Below are positions 1 to 9,462 of a stretch of 64,000 bases of DNA, piece by piece. Source of the DNA: Saccharibacillus deserti (GTDB lineage: Bacteria > Bacillota > Bacilli > Paenibacillales > Paenibacillaceae); NCBI RefSeq assembly GCF_013618475.1, contig NZ_JABJVN010000005.1, forward strand, positions 189,203-253,202, in the 5' to 3' direction. Made by a program: the position numbers and the translations under genes. Within the stretch, counting starts at the first letter, position 1. The number at the start of each line of letters is the position of its first letter. Below the pieces are notes generated by a model. The model was not told the DNA's origin, ran no database searches, and saw only the letters and a list, made by a program, of their open reading frames with translations.

Positions 1-1908
1 CGCGCCGAGCTGATGGTCGGCCAGCCTTCCAGCCGCTACGGCACGGCGGCGGAATTCTTCGACGGCATCCGCCAAGCGGATCCGGACCTGCCGGTCTGGC
101 GCGGCGATCTGTATCTGGAGCTGCACCGCGGCACGTATACGACGCACGCCTACAACAAGCGGGCGAACCGCAAAGCCGAAGTGCTGTACCGCGAAGCGGA
201 ACTGTGGAACGTGCTGGCGGCGGGCGCAGACGAAATCGCGGCGTTGGAAGCGCGGGAGAACGCCTATACGGCGGCCCGGATCGCCGCGGCGGACGCGGCC
301 GGCGAAGAACCGGCCGAGCTGAGCGAAGCCGAGCGCGGCGAACTGCTCGGTTTGGGAGCGGACGGCAGGCTGCCGGCTCTTCGCAGCCATGCGGGCTACG
401 GCGAAGCATTGGAATCGCTGCACCGGGGCTGGAAGCTGATCCTGCTCAACCAGTTCCACGATATCATTCCGGGTTCGGCGATCACGGAAACGTACGAGAC
501 GTCGGACGCGGAATACGCGGAGGTGTTTGCCGAAGGCAAGCGCAGTCTGGACATCGGCACGCAATCGCTCGCGGAGCGGATCCATACCGAAGGCGAAGGC
601 ACGCCGTACGTCATTTTCAACAGCCTGGGCTGGTATCGCTTCGCGACCGTCACGATCGAACAGGCAGCGGGGCAGGAAGCTTACGACTCGGAAGGCGAAC
701 GCCTGGAAGCCGACTACGACGAAGGCAGCGGAAGCCTGACGGTGTACGTGCCGCATATTCCGTCTCTTGGGTACAAGACGATCTGGCTGCGCGAAGCGGG
801 AGCGGGTGCGGGTGCGGAACCCGCGGCTGCCCGGCAGGAAGGTTCGTCGACGGAAAAGGGATTCCCGGATGTCTGGGAAGCGCCGTTCTACACCGTGCGC
901 TTCAACGACCGCGGCGAGATCGTCTCGCTGATCGACAAGCAGGAGGAGCGCGAAGTGATCCAGCCGGGCGAAGCCGCGAACGTATTCCAGTTCTTCCATG
1001 ACCGTCCGACGCAGTGGGATGCCTGGGATATCGATCCGCGGTTCGAGAAACAGCCTGCGGGCGCAGCCGAGCTGCTGGAACGTTCGGTGGTTGCGTCGGG
1101 CGGCGTGCGCGATATTCTGCGCTTCCGCTGGAAGCTCGGCGAATCGATCATCGAGCAGGACGTTATTTTCTACAAATACGACCGCCGTATCGACTTTAAG
1201 ACCCATGTGTCGTGGCACGAAGCGCACAAGCTGCTCAAGGTCGCTTTCCCGGTCGATGTGCTGGCGGAAAAAGCGACCTACGAAATCCCGTTCGGTTCGC
1301 TGGAGCGGCCGACGCATCGCAATACGAGCTGGGAGCAGGCGCAGTTCGAAGTGTGCGGGCACCGGTTCGCCGACGTATCCGAGCGCGGATACGGCGTCAG
1401 CCTGCTGAACGACTGCAAATACGGCTACGACATTCAGGGCAGCACGATTCGCCTGTCGCTGCTCCGGGCGCCGAAATGGCCGGATACGCAGGCGGATCTG
1501 GGCGAACACGACTTCACGTATTCGCTGTATCCGCACGCGGGCAGCTGGGTGTCCGCCCATACGGTGCAGGCTGCGGCAGCACTCAATCAGGAACTTCCGG
1601 TGGTCCGTACGACGGCACATCCGGGCGACCTTTCGCCTTCGATGGAGTCCATTCTTTTCACGGGCGAGCATGTTATACTGGACACGATCAAACCGGCCGA
1701 AGACGGAACCGGCCTTATCGTACGGATGTACGAGTCGGCAGGCGGCCGGGAAACGGTCGGACTGAACTTCCGTTACGCGTTCGAGCGTGCGGTCCTGTCC
1801 GGTGCGCTGGAAGAAGACGGCGAAGAGCTTGACCTGATCGAGAACGCCGCGCTGTGGCTTACGTTCAAGCCGTACGAGATCAAGACGGTCAAACTGATCC
1901 GGAGCTAG
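1..1908 (+). CDS. Alpha-mannosidase, glycoside hydrolase family 38 (5'-truncated by window edge)
   Basis: The reading frame is open from base 1, so the N-terminal part lies outside the window. What remains starts at the end of the catalytic domain (SSRYGTAAEFF) and continues through the middle domain, with the family-typical NQFHDIIPGSAI stretch near residue 150, and the C-terminal beta-sandwich domain. GH38 enzymes are zinc-dependent retaining alpha-mannosidases acting on alpha-linked mannose of N-glycans or mannan; the nucleophile Asp is upstream of the window. No signal peptide can be judged. It is followed after 173 bp by a GH125 gene, which fits stepwise removal of mannose. Family call is firm; linkage specificity is not visible. 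Confidence 0.93.
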   Translation, partial: RAELMVGQPSSRYGTAAEFFDGIRQADPDLPVWRGDLYLELHRGTYTTHAYNKRANRKAEVLYREAELWNVLAAGADEIAALEARENAYTAARIAAADAAGEEPAELSEAERGELLGLGADGRLPALRSHAGYGEALESLHRGWKLILLNQFHDIIPGSAITETYETSDAEYAEVFAEGKRSLDIGTQSLAERIHTEGEGTPYVIFNSLGWYRFATVTIEQAAGQEAYDSEGERLEADYDEGSGSLTVYVPHIPSLGYKTIWLREAGAGAGAEPAAARQEGSSTEKGFPDVWEAPFYTVRFNDRGEIVSLIDKQEEREVIQPGEAANVFQFFHDRPTQWDAWDIDPRFEKQPAGAAELLERSVVASGGVRDILRFRWKLGESIIEQDVIFYKYDRRIDFKTHVSWHEAHKLLKVAFPVDVLAEKATYEIPFGSLERPTHRNTSWEQAQFEVCGHRFADVSERGYGVSLLNDCKYGYDIQGSTIRLSLLRAPKWPDTQADLGEHDFTYSLYPHAGSWVSAHTVQAAAALNQELPVVRTTAHPGDLSPSMESILFTGEHVILDTIKPAEDGTGLIVRMYESAGGRETVGLNFRYAFERAVLSGALEEDGEELDLIENAALWLTFKPYEIKTVKLIRS

Positions 1909-2081
1909 ACCCGAATCGGACCGGACTTGCGGCTTGCGTTCGCTTCGGTCCTTTCGATTCATCTGCCGGCGCCCCGCGGGAATCCGACGGCCTCTTTATA
2001 CGGCCGAACCGATTTCTGCGGCGCGCCGGTTTTGATTTGGGGCGGTACGCCCTATCTTTTCCCAAAAAGGAGCGATTTCTC

Positions 2082-3401
2082 TTGGAACAATTCAGACTGC
2101 CCAAAATCCCGATGCCCAAGTTCGAACTGCCTCAGGCGGTGCAGGCCGCGTTGGCCGAAGCGGACAAAGAGCTGGCGCACCGTCCCAAGCTGCTGCAGCT
2201 GTTCAAGAACTGTTTTCCGAATACGCTGGAGACGACGACCAAACTGCTGGACGACGGGACGACGTTTGTCATCACCGGCGACATTCCGGCCAGCTGGCTG
2301 CGGGACTCGGTCGAGCAGGTGGTACACTATATTCCTTTTGCCAAAGAAGACAAAGACCTCCAGCGGATCATCGGCGGGCTGATCAAGCGCCATGTGCAGT
2401 ACGTGCGGATCGATCCGTACGCGAACGCGTTCAACGAATCGGCCAACGATTGGCATTGGAACAAAAACGACGGCACCGAGATGTCCCCGTGGGTGTGGGA
2501 GCGCAAGTTCGAGATCGACTCGCTCTGCTTCGTCGTGCGTTTGGCTTATCTGTATTGGAAGGAAACGGAATCGACGGACATTTTCGACGAGGATTTCCGC
2601 ATCGCGATGGAAGAGATCGTCAAAGTGTTCCGCACCGAGCAGTATCATATGGAGCAGTCTCCGTACCGTTTCGGCCGCGACAACGGCATTGCGCACGATA
2701 CGCTGCAAAACAAAGGGCTCGGCATGCCGGTCAACTACACGGGTATGGTCTGGTCGGGCTTCCGTTCCAGCGACGACGCATGCGATTTCCATTACAATAT
2801 CCCGGGCAACATGTTCGCGGTCGTGGCGCTGCGCCAGATGCAGGAGTTTTTCGAATGGATTTTCAGGGATCAGGATTACGTGCGCGAACTCAAAAATTTG
2901 GAGCAGGAAATCGACCGCGGCATCGCGCTGTACGGCGTGTACCGCCATCCGGAGTTCGGGCCGATCTACGCGTACGAGACGGACGGATTCGGCAACCACT
3001 GCCTGATGGACGACGCCGGCACGCCGGGCCTCATGTCTATTCCTTATCTGGGTTACACGAGCGCCGACGATCCGATCTACCAAAATACGCGGCGCTTCGC
3101 ATTGAGCAAGGAAAATCCGTTCTATTACGAAGGCACGGCGGCAAAAGGAATCGGCAGTCCGCACACCCCGCCGAATTACGTCTGGCACATGGCGCTTTCG
3201 ATGCAGGGCCTGACGGCGCAGAGCAAGGAAGAGAAGCTTGAATTGATCGCGATGCTGGAGAACACGGACGCGGACACCGGCTATATGCACGAAGGGTTCC
3301 ATGCGGACGACCCGACGGTGTTTACGCGCAAATGGTTCGCCTGGTCGAACAGCCTGTTCTCGCAGCTTGTGTACAAATCGATGAAGGAGGGCATCCTGTG
3401 A
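2082..3401 (+). CDS. GH125 exo-alpha-1,6-mannosidase
   Basis: A 439-residue protein of glycoside hydrolase family 125, metal-independent inverting exo-alpha-mannosidases with preference for alpha-1,6 linkages in characterised members. Family-like stretches include TGDIPASWLRDSVEQ, NDWHWNKND and GMVWSGFRSSDD, spread over the usual full length. The TTG at 2082 is chosen because AAGGAG lies 8 nt upstream and the protein then begins MEQFRLPKIPMPKF; the open frame extends further upstream without a better site. No signal peptide, so it should act in the cytoplasm on imported oligosaccharides. Its stop overlaps the start of the next gene (GTGA), showing translational coupling. Confidence 0.92.
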   Translation: MEQFRLPKIPMPKFELPQAVQAALAEADKELAHRPKLLQLFKNCFPNTLETTTKLLDDGTTFVITGDIPASWLRDSVEQVVHYIPFAKEDKDLQRIIGGLIKRHVQYVRIDPYANAFNESANDWHWNKNDGTEMSPWVWERKFEIDSLCFVVRLAYLYWKETESTDIFDEDFRIAMEEIVKVFRTEQYHMEQSPYRFGRDNGIAHDTLQNKGLGMPVNYTGMVWSGFRSSDDACDFHYNIPGNMFAVVALRQMQEFFEWIFRDQDYVRELKNLEQEIDRGIALYGVYRHPEFGPIYAYETDGFGNHCLMDDAGTPGLMSIPYLGYTSADDPIYQNTRRFALSKENPFYYEGTAAKGIGSPHTPPNYVWHMALSMQGLTAQSKEEKLELIAMLENTDADTGYMHEGFHADDPTVFTRKWFAWSNSLFSQLVYKSMKEGIL

Positions 3402-6400
3402 GCGAAACTTATTTGAAAAAAGCGGCGGAGCCGGTTAACGGACGGGTGATCTTTTTCCGCGATCCGAGCTTTCCGGCTTCCGGCCCGCTGCCGGGACTGA
3501 AAGAACTAAGCGCGTACGGCATCGTGACGAGCGCGGCCGATCTCGGCGACGCCCTGAACGACCGCTGCGGCGACGGCAGCGGCGTGCTGGTCAATCTGCA
3601 TGCGCCGTATTTCCCGGAGAGCGCGTGGAGCCGCATTCTGGAGTTCCTCCAAAAAGGCGGCGGCCTGCTGAGCGTCGGCGGCGCGCCGTTCAAGCGTCCG
3701 GTACGTCAGGAAAGCGGACGCTGGCGGATCGGCCCGGAGCAGACCGGCTATCACCAGCAGCTGCATATCCACGAAGCGCTGCCGGTGGACGCTTCCCGGG
3801 CGGTCCGCCTGGAAGCTTCGCCGGAGCGGCCGCTGCTGCGCGGCGACGAAATCCTGTTCGGCGGAGGCACCGGCGCGGAGCCGGGCTCCGCTGCGGGCTT
3901 CAGGCCGGACGCGGACTTGTCCGGATCGGGCGTCGGCACCTGGAATCTGGTGCCGCACACGACCCGCGACGCCGATCTGCCGGAGCAGATGGGCTCGGCG
4001 GGCACGATGAGTACGTTCATCACGCCGCTGCTGCGGGCGTACGACGCGTCGGACCGGCCGATCGCGGCGCCGGTCGTGCTGTGGGAGCAGGTGCGCGGCG
4101 CCTTCGCCGGCTCGCGCTGGATCTTCGTGAACCGGCCGCTGACGGTGTCGCTGTCCGAAGGGCAGGGGCTTGAAGCGCTGGCCCGCTGGGCGGCGTTCTG
4201 CGCCCGGGAGACCGCGGAGCTGTCGCTTGCGACCCGCAGCGCGGTCTACGAGCCGGGCGAGCGCGCGCGGCTGACGCTGCGCGCGCAGATCATCCGGCGC
4301 GCCGGGCTGCCGGCCAACCTGCCGGCTTTTGCGGGGCAGGAAGACGTCGGCCGGCTCATTGCCGGGGGCAAAGTCGAACGGATCGCTAAATCCGGCGGAG
4401 ACGGTACGGCAGCGGCTGCCGCTGCCGCTGCGCAGACCGCCGCCGGCAATGCCGGGGCGCAGGCTTCGCCCGACACCTGGACGTTCCGCCTGAGCGTCGC
4501 GGCGCCGGACGGTTCGGAAGTATTCGCGCGGGAGATCGCTGCACCCGTCACGTACGATTGGACCGCGCTGAATATTCCGCTGACGTTCGACGTCGGGCCG
4601 GGACTGTATGTCGTCACGTGCGTTGCCGAATCGCCGGAAGGCGAAGCGCGCGTATTGAAGCAGGGCTTCTGGGGGCAGGACGAGCGTCTGCTCTCTTCCG
4701 GCAGTCCGATCTCGGCGAACCGCGATTATTTCGTCCAGGACGGACGTCCGCTGCCGATCGTCGGCATGACGTACATGACGTCGGACGTAGCGCGCAAATT
4801 CCTGTTCCTGCCGAACGCGGCCGTCTGGGACCGCGACATGGAGGCGATGGCGAATGCCGGCATCAACTGGATTCGTACCGGCATCTGGACCGCGTACCGC
4901 AACGTGATGCAGGTCGACGGACACGCGTCCGAGGAAGTGCTGCGCGCGATCGACGCTTTCCTGCTGACGGCGGCGAAGCATAAGCTGCACGTGACGTTCA
5001 CATTCTTCTCGTTCACCCCGGAGACGTGGGAAGGCAGGAATCCGTACCTGGACCCGCAGAGCGTCGAAGCGCAGAAGCGCTTTATCCGCTCGATCGTCAG
5101 CCGCCATACGCGGACGACGCATGTCGATTGGGATCTGATCAACGAACCTTCGATGTTCGATCCGCTGCAGATCTTCTCGAACGGACCGCGCTCGCTGCAT
5201 GACGAATACGAGCGGGCCGCTTTCGTGACCTGGCTCAAGAACCGTCACGGTTCGATTCACGAACTGCGCGAACACTGGAACATGACGCCGGCCGAACTGC
5301 CTTCGTTCGAAGCGGCGGCCGTGCCGGAGTTCGCCGACATCAATTTCGATGTGCAGGATATGCACAAAGGCAAAAAAGGCACGCGCTGGCTCGACTATTC
5401 GCTGTTCTCGGTCGAGATGCACAGCGCCTGGGCCGCCGAGCTGACGTCGTCGATCAAGCAGTTGGTCCCGGACCATCTCGTGACCGTCGGGCAGGACGAA
5501 GCGCTCGGCGCGCAGCGTCCGTCGCCGCTGTTCTACGAAGATGCCGTCGATTACACGACGGTGCATTCGTGGTGGCTGAACGACAGCCTCGTCTGGGACG
5601 GCGTGTTCACCAAGACGCCGGACAAGCCGAACGTGATCCAGGAGACCGGCATCATGTACGTGGAGACGCCGGACGGCCGGGCGAAGCGCAGCGAAGCCGA
5701 GCTGCGCAATTTCTTGGAACGCAAATACGCGTACGCTTTCTCGACGGGCGGCGCCGGCGCCATCCAGTGGATCTGGAATACCAATTTCTATATGGATAAC
5801 GCCAACGAATCGCATATCGGCGCGCTGCGCGCCGACGGCACGGAGAAGCCGGAAGCGGACGTCTCGTACGATTTCGGAAGCTTCATGGCACAGATCCGCG
5901 ACCTGTTCCAGGAACGCCGCCTGGAAGAAGTGGCGGCCGTGTTCCCGTACTCGAACGATTTCTCGAACCGCTCGTTCGCGGTCGAGAGTACGAACCGGCT
6001 GACGCGGGTGCTGACGTACGGACTCAAACTGCCGTTTCGCGCGGTGTCCGAATACCGGCTCGACAGCCTCAAGTCCCACCCGGCCAAGCTGATCCTGCTG
6101 CCGAGTCCGCACAACATGGACGAAGATTCGATGAAGAAGCTGCTGCGCATCGCCAAGTCGACGCAGGCGACGCTTGTCATTACCGGCCCGGCCGGACTCG
6201 ACGCCTACTGGCACGAATCCGACCGCGCGGACAAACTGCTCGGGATCCGCACGCTGTCGAACGTGCGGCGCGAAGAGATGCTGGAGCTTGACGGCAGACG
6301 CCTGCCGGTCTCGTTCGGCGGACGCCGCATCGCGGAGACGCTCAAGGAAGTGCCGGCCGACGCCGAAGGCCGGGCGGATACGGTGCTTGACGTGCCGAAC

Positions 6401-6763
6401 GGCAAAGGGCGCCTGATCTGGAGCCCGCTGCCGCTCGAACTTGGATCGGGCGACGAGCCGATCGCCGAACTGTACCGCTACGCCGCGAAGCAGGCCGGCG
6501 TCGTCGGCGACCTGGAATGGCTGGCCGGCGGGGAACTCGCCGGCGTGTACGGCCGCAAGCTGAGTTTCGCTTCCGGCAGCCTGTACGTATTCGTGTCCGA
6601 ATACGCTTGGGATACGGAGATCAAGGTCCGCGACCGCAAGACGGGCAAAACGTACGACTTTATACTGGAGAGCGAGCGTTCCGTGCTGTTCGCGGCGGAC
6701 GCTTCGGGCGCGGTTACGGCGGTTTACCGGCCGCACGAAGTGGAGATCGAAATCGGGGAATAG
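3398..6763 (+). CDS. Large clan GH-A glycosidase (beta-galactosidase/beta-mannosidase-like)
   Basis: A 1121-residue protein starting at GTG 3398, 4 bp inside the GH125 stop and 7 nt after GGAGG. The middle part is a (beta/alpha)8 glycosidase: WDLINEP carries the likely acid/base Glu583 and VIQETG the likely nucleophile Glu749, the classic clan GH-A pair. The first ~300 residues look like a class I glutamine-amidotransferase-like or GH42 trimerisation-type fold (GGGLLSVGG near residue 88) followed by beta-sandwich material with an Ala-rich linker near residues 345-365; the C-terminus (from ~residue 900) again resembles a GH42-type beta-galactosidase trimerisation region and a small beta domain. 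No signal peptide. In an operon with GH38 and GH125 it probably cleaves the beta-linked core or caps of the same glycan; exact family and substrate are uncertain. Confidence 0.75.
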   Translation: MSETYLKKAAEPVNGRVIFFRDPSFPASGPLPGLKELSAYGIVTSAADLGDALNDRCGDGSGVLVNLHAPYFPESAWSRILEFLQKGGGLLSVGGAPFKRPVRQESGRWRIGPEQTGYHQQLHIHEALPVDASRAVRLEASPERPLLRGDEILFGGGTGAEPGSAAGFRPDADLSGSGVGTWNLVPHTTRDADLPEQMGSAGTMSTFITPLLRAYDASDRPIAAPVVLWEQVRGAFAGSRWIFVNRPLTVSLSEGQGLEALARWAAFCARETAELSLATRSAVYEPGERARLTLRAQIIRRAGLPANLPAFAGQEDVGRLIAGGKVERIAKSGGDGTAAAAAAAAQTAAGNAGAQASPDTWTFRLSVAAPDGSEVFAREIAAPVTYDWTALNIPLTFDVGPGLYVVTCVAESPEGEARVLKQGFWGQDERLLSSGSPISANRDYFVQDGRPLPIVGMTYMTSDVARKFLFLPNAAVWDRDMEAMANAGINWIRTGIWTAYRNVMQVDGHASEEVLRAIDAFLLTAAKHKLHVTFTFFSFTPETWEGRNPYLDPQSVEAQKRFIRSIVSRHTRTTHVDWDLINEPSMFDPLQIFSNGPRSLHDEYERAAFVTWLKNRHGSIHELREHWNMTPAELPSFEAAAVPEFADINFDVQDMHKGKKGTRWLDYSLFSVEMHSAWAAELTSSIKQLVPDHLVTVGQDEALGAQRPSPLFYEDAVDYTTVHSWWLNDSLVWDGVFTKTPDKPNVIQETGIMYVETPDGRAKRSEAELRNFLERKYAYAFSTGGAGAIQWIWNTNFYMDNANESHIGALRADGTEKPEADVSYDFGSFMAQIRDLFQERRLEEVAAVFPYSNDFSNRSFAVESTNRLTRVLTYGLKLPFRAVSEYRLDSLKSHPAKLILLPSPHNMDEDSMKKLLRIAKSTQATLVITGPAGLDAYWHESDRADKLLGIRTLSNVRREEMLELDGRRLPVSFGGRRIAETLKEVPADAEGRADTVLDVPNGKGRLIWSPLPLELGSGDEPIAELYRYAAKQAGVVGDLEWLAGGELAGVYGRKLSFASGSLYVFVSEYAWDTEIKVRDRKTGKTYDFILESERSVLFAADASGAVTAVYRPHEVEIEIGE

Positions 6764-7157
6764 GTACGCAAGTAATTAGGCAAGCGAGTAGACAAGCCGC
6801 TGTTCGGGCATCGACAGATGTCCGAGGCTTTTCGGACTTTGTAGATCGAAGCCGAACGGTTGGGCTGTTTCGAACTTCCTGTGCGAATGCCGACTGCTAA
6901 TCCTCACCGAAGCCGTCTTCCGCCAAAACCGACTTCATACAGGTTCTGACGCGTTTTCCCATGCGGAAAGCGCGTCTTTTTTATGCGAAAAATGGGCTCC
7001 GTCCGTGCCGTGCCTATGCGGAGACACGTCTTTTTGCCTGCTTTCCGAGTCACTCCGCCGGGTAAGGGTTAATTGGAGAAAGTGCGACGCAGGGGATTTT
7101 TTGTTGGAACTTTTCGGCAGGAGTCCGCGTCTATTTTCAACAGGAGGTGCATGAAGC
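6764..7157. other. Intergenic stretch after the mannosidase operon
   Basis: No credible gene is seen. It contains the operon terminator at 6948-6982 and, at its end, the Shine-Dalgarno site AGGAGGTG (about 8 nt before the ATG at 7158) of the following lipoprotein gene. No clear -35/-10 pair was recognised. Confidence 0.6.
6948..6982 (+). terminator. Intrinsic terminator of the mannosidase operon
   Basis: Stem GACGCGTTTTCC pairs with GGAAAGCGCGTC (one G-U pair) around a CATGC loop and is followed by six T. It lies 185 bp after the last gene of the operon. Confidence 0.8.
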
Positions 7158-8051
7158 ATGAAAACTTACACTCGTGCGGCGAGCCTGCTCGGCGTACTGC
7201 TGCTGAGCGGAGCTTTGGCGGCCTGCGGTAACGAATCCGAACCCGCATCTCAGACCGAACCGGCCGGAACGGCCGCGACTTCGGGCCAAGACAGTATCGA
7301 GGAACCGGCGACAGCGCCGGCCGGCGAAGCGGCGGCAGACGACAAGACCGCTGCTGCGGACACGAAGGAAGAGGCGCCTTCGGGCGACAAAGCATCCGGT
7401 GACTCGGCAGCCGACGACAAAACGGCTTCGGGCGATTCCGCGGACGACAAGAAGGCGGAAGCTGCGGCTTCAGGCGCTGCCGACTCCAAGAACACCGATT
7501 CCAAAGGCGGAGCGTCAAGCGGTGCCGGAGCGGCGGCTGCCGATATCAAGCCGGCCGACAAAGCCAAACAGGGCAAAAAAGGCGAGGGAGCGGATCGTCC
7601 CAAAACCGAATCGTTTGAAGTGGCCGGAGCTTCTTCGACGGATTCCGTAACCGGCAAACTGCAGGAAGGGTACGGTTACGCTTTTTACGCGATGGAAGGC
7701 CTGAAATTCGATGCCGAGAAGAATCTGCTGACGATGGCGGACAATCCGGATTACTACGCGACGGTCACGCCGCTCGCCAAAGGCTACGGACTGGCCGGCC
7801 TGCGTAAAGAAGGACAGACCGCGCTCAAAGACTACGGCAAAGCCTCCGAGCTCAAAGGAGCGAACATACCGGCCGCCTTGTCGGCTTCGCGCTTGTTCAT
7901 GTCGGCGGAAGGCGATAACGGCACCGGCCAATTCGGACTTTGGGAAACTCAAAACAAAGGGTACCAAGTCCAAATCCATATGCCTTCGGGTACGGAATCC
8001 AAGACGTTCGGACCGCTTGTCTACGCTTCGATCTCGACGCTTGCCGACTGA
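7158..8051 (+). CDS. Lipoprotein with long Ala/Asp/Lys-rich linker
   Basis: A 297-residue predicted lipoprotein. Residues 1-22 form a signal peptide ending in the lipobox LAAC with acceptor Cys23. Residues ~25-150 are low-complexity, rich in Ala, Asp, Lys, Ser and Glu with repeated ADDK/GDSA-like words, and should be an extended spacer to cross the cell wall. Residues ~155-297 form a compact domain (YGYAFYAMEGLKFDAEKN, YYATVTPLAKGYGLAGL) of no family I recognise. The ATG follows AGGAGGTG by 8 nt. It is monocistronic, with terminators before and after. Function unknown; surface-anchored location is the only firm inference. Confidence 0.8.
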   Translation: MKTYTRAASLLGVLLLSGALAACGNESEPASQTEPAGTAATSGQDSIEEPATAPAGEAAADDKTAAADTKEEAPSGDKASGDSAADDKTASGDSADDKKAEAAASGAADSKNTDSKGGASSGAGAAAADIKPADKAKQGKKGEGADRPKTESFEVAGASSTDSVTGKLQEGYGYAFYAMEGLKFDAEKNLLTMADNPDYYATVTPLAKGYGLAGLRKEGQTALKDYGKASELKGANIPAALSASRLFMSAEGDNGTGQFGLWETQNKGYQVQIHMPSGTESKTFGPLVYASISTLAD

Positions 8052-8085
8052 GCATCCGCTTATCCGTCGATCGTCGAAAGCCGCA

Positions 8086-8150
8086 GTCCGGTGTACGTTT
8101 CGTACGCCGGACCCTATTTGAAACAAGCCGTGCCGCAAGGCACGGTTTTT
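8086..8150 (+). terminator. Two consecutive hairpins ending the lipoprotein gene
   Basis: A first stem pairs GTCCGGTGTACG with CGTACGCCGGAC (8086-8112). A second stem pairs CCGTGCC with GGCACGG around GCAA (8128-8145) and is followed by five T, forming the better intrinsic terminator. Confidence 0.7.
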
Positions 8151-8217
8151 GCTTGCCGCCGGATGGGGTATGTTATACGTGCGCGGAGAAATTCAGACAG
8201 AAGCGGAGGCGATCGAC

Positions 8218-8742
8218 TTGCCGGACCGAAAATTGCTTGAAGAACTGTACCGGATGCGGGATCTGAACGGAAACGACGACGATCTGGAGCGGTTTACGGA
8301 TATATTGAACGAGCTGTGCGAGAAAGCTTCGGCGGACGTGATTGCGGATTTGTGCCGGATGCTGGAAGACGACGTGATCGAACCGAGCGCGGCGGGGGAT
8401 CTGCTCGAGACGATTTTTTATATTTCGGAACGATGCGGAATCGAAGAAAGTATGCATTATCTGGCGCTGGGAATCCCGGGTCTGTTCCCGCGCGCGGAAG
8501 GCTGGGCGATTCGGCTGCACCGGATGCTGCTCGATTCGGACCGTCCCGATGCTCCGTATATCGAATATTACGGCACGGCGCTGCGCGGAATTCCCGCAAG
8601 GATGGTGCGCCGGGCCGTGAACACGGTGCTCGAGATCAAACGGGCGCAGCCGGAACTGTATACGCAAAAAGTGGATCTTTTCACGGAAGTGCTGATGCGC
8701 GGGGAAGAAGTAGGCGGAAATCGCGTCTGTACGCGGCATTAG
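8218..8742 (+). CDS. Imm30-family immunity-type protein
   Basis: A 174-residue all-alpha protein. The pattern LLEELYRMRDLNGNDDDLERF, then two helical hairpins and YGTALRGIPARMVRRAVN, resembles the Imm30 immunity family linked to polymorphic toxins; this assignment is by eye. The TTG at 8218 is preferred over upstream ATG codons because GGAGG lies 8 nt before it; the upstream codons lack such a site. No signal or membrane segment, so it is cytoplasmic. A second immunity-type gene (SUKH) follows 36 bp later, but no toxin gene is near. The family's known role is neutralising nucleases or other toxins delivered by kin; the cognate toxin here is unknown. Confidence 0.6.
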   Translation: MPDRKLLEELYRMRDLNGNDDDLERFTDILNELCEKASADVIADLCRMLEDDVIEPSAAGDLLETIFYISERCGIEESMHYLALGIPGLFPRAEGWAIRLHRMLLDSDRPDAPYIEYYGTALRGIPARMVRRAVNTVLEIKRAQPELYTQKVDLFTEVLMRGEEVGGNRVCTRH

Positions 8743-8778
8743 AGAGTTACGGAAAGCGGAAGGATGGAGGTGGCGGAC

Positions 8779-9336
8779 GTGACGATGGAACCGGAACAAT
8801 TTAACGCGGTTTGGAACACGGGACTCGACGGGCCGCTGCTGCGGTTCGATGCCGAGGCGCTGGAAGCGGTACCTCTGACCGAAGAAGCCCGGCGATTCCT
8901 GATCGAAGCCGGACTGCCCGGCGACTCTGCTCCGTATCTGGAATTTCGTTCCGGCGAAGGCACATTGTCCGACCTGAAGACGGCTTTCGGCATGCCGAAA
9001 GAATATTCGGCCTACTGGCTGCTCGGAACGACGGGATACGGCGATCCGGTCTGCCTCAAAGCCGGCAGCTCGCAGGTGGTCTGCATCCGGATGGAACAAG
9101 GCGGTACCGAATGGTTTATCAATTCGTCGGTGCCGCAGTTCGCGGAATTTCTGCTGGTCTATGCGGAGCTTGTGCAGCGAACGATTCGCGAGAACGGACC
9201 TGACGCTTTTCTGGAAAACGAGATCCCTCCGGATACGCTGAAATGGGTCGTGCGGGAATTCGGCCGGATCGATCCGGCGGCGTTCGCGCAGGGAACGTTC
9301 TGGCGGCAGGAGGTGGAAGAACGCCTGCGGCGCTGA
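8779..9336 (+). CDS. SUKH-family immunity-type protein (SUKH-4-like)
   Basis: A 185-residue cytoplasmic protein with the SUKH-4-like course: TEEARRFLIEAGLPG near the N-terminus, a YLEFRSGEG strand, then GYGDPVCLKAGSSQVVCIRM, EWFINSSVPQFAEFLLVYAEL and a C-terminal helix. SUKH proteins are general immunity proteins against contact-dependent and polymorphic toxins. GTG 8779 is selected because GGAGG (8766-8770) sits 8 nt upstream; an ATG at 8764 would add five residues but has only a weak site. It probably forms an operon with the preceding Imm30-like gene. No toxin gene accompanies it in this window. Confidence 0.65.
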   Translation: MTMEPEQFNAVWNTGLDGPLLRFDAEALEAVPLTEEARRFLIEAGLPGDSAPYLEFRSGEGTLSDLKTAFGMPKEYSAYWLLGTTGYGDPVCLKAGSSQVVCIRMEQGGTEWFINSSVPQFAEFLLVYAELVQRTIRENGPDAFLENEIPPDTLKWVVREFGRIDPAAFAQGTFWRQEVEERLRR

Positions 9337-9462
9337 GTACTCGGATTTACATAATAAAATAGCGGCCTTTATGCAACTCACACCGTTCCTTCCGCGTCTA
9401 TTTCTGCAACCCGATCGCCGCAGGCGAGAAAAAAGGGTCAGAACAGGCAGGAGGGATTTTTG

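Noticed and set aside
2052-3302. 416-codon minus-strand frame antisense to the GH125 gene
   Set aside because: Same antisense effect; no ribosome site or recognisable motif.
3506-6736. 1076-codon open frame on the minus strand antisense to the GH-A gene
   Set aside because: GC-rich codon usage of the plus gene leaves its opposite frame free of stops; the translation is Arg/His-rich without domains and has no ribosome site.
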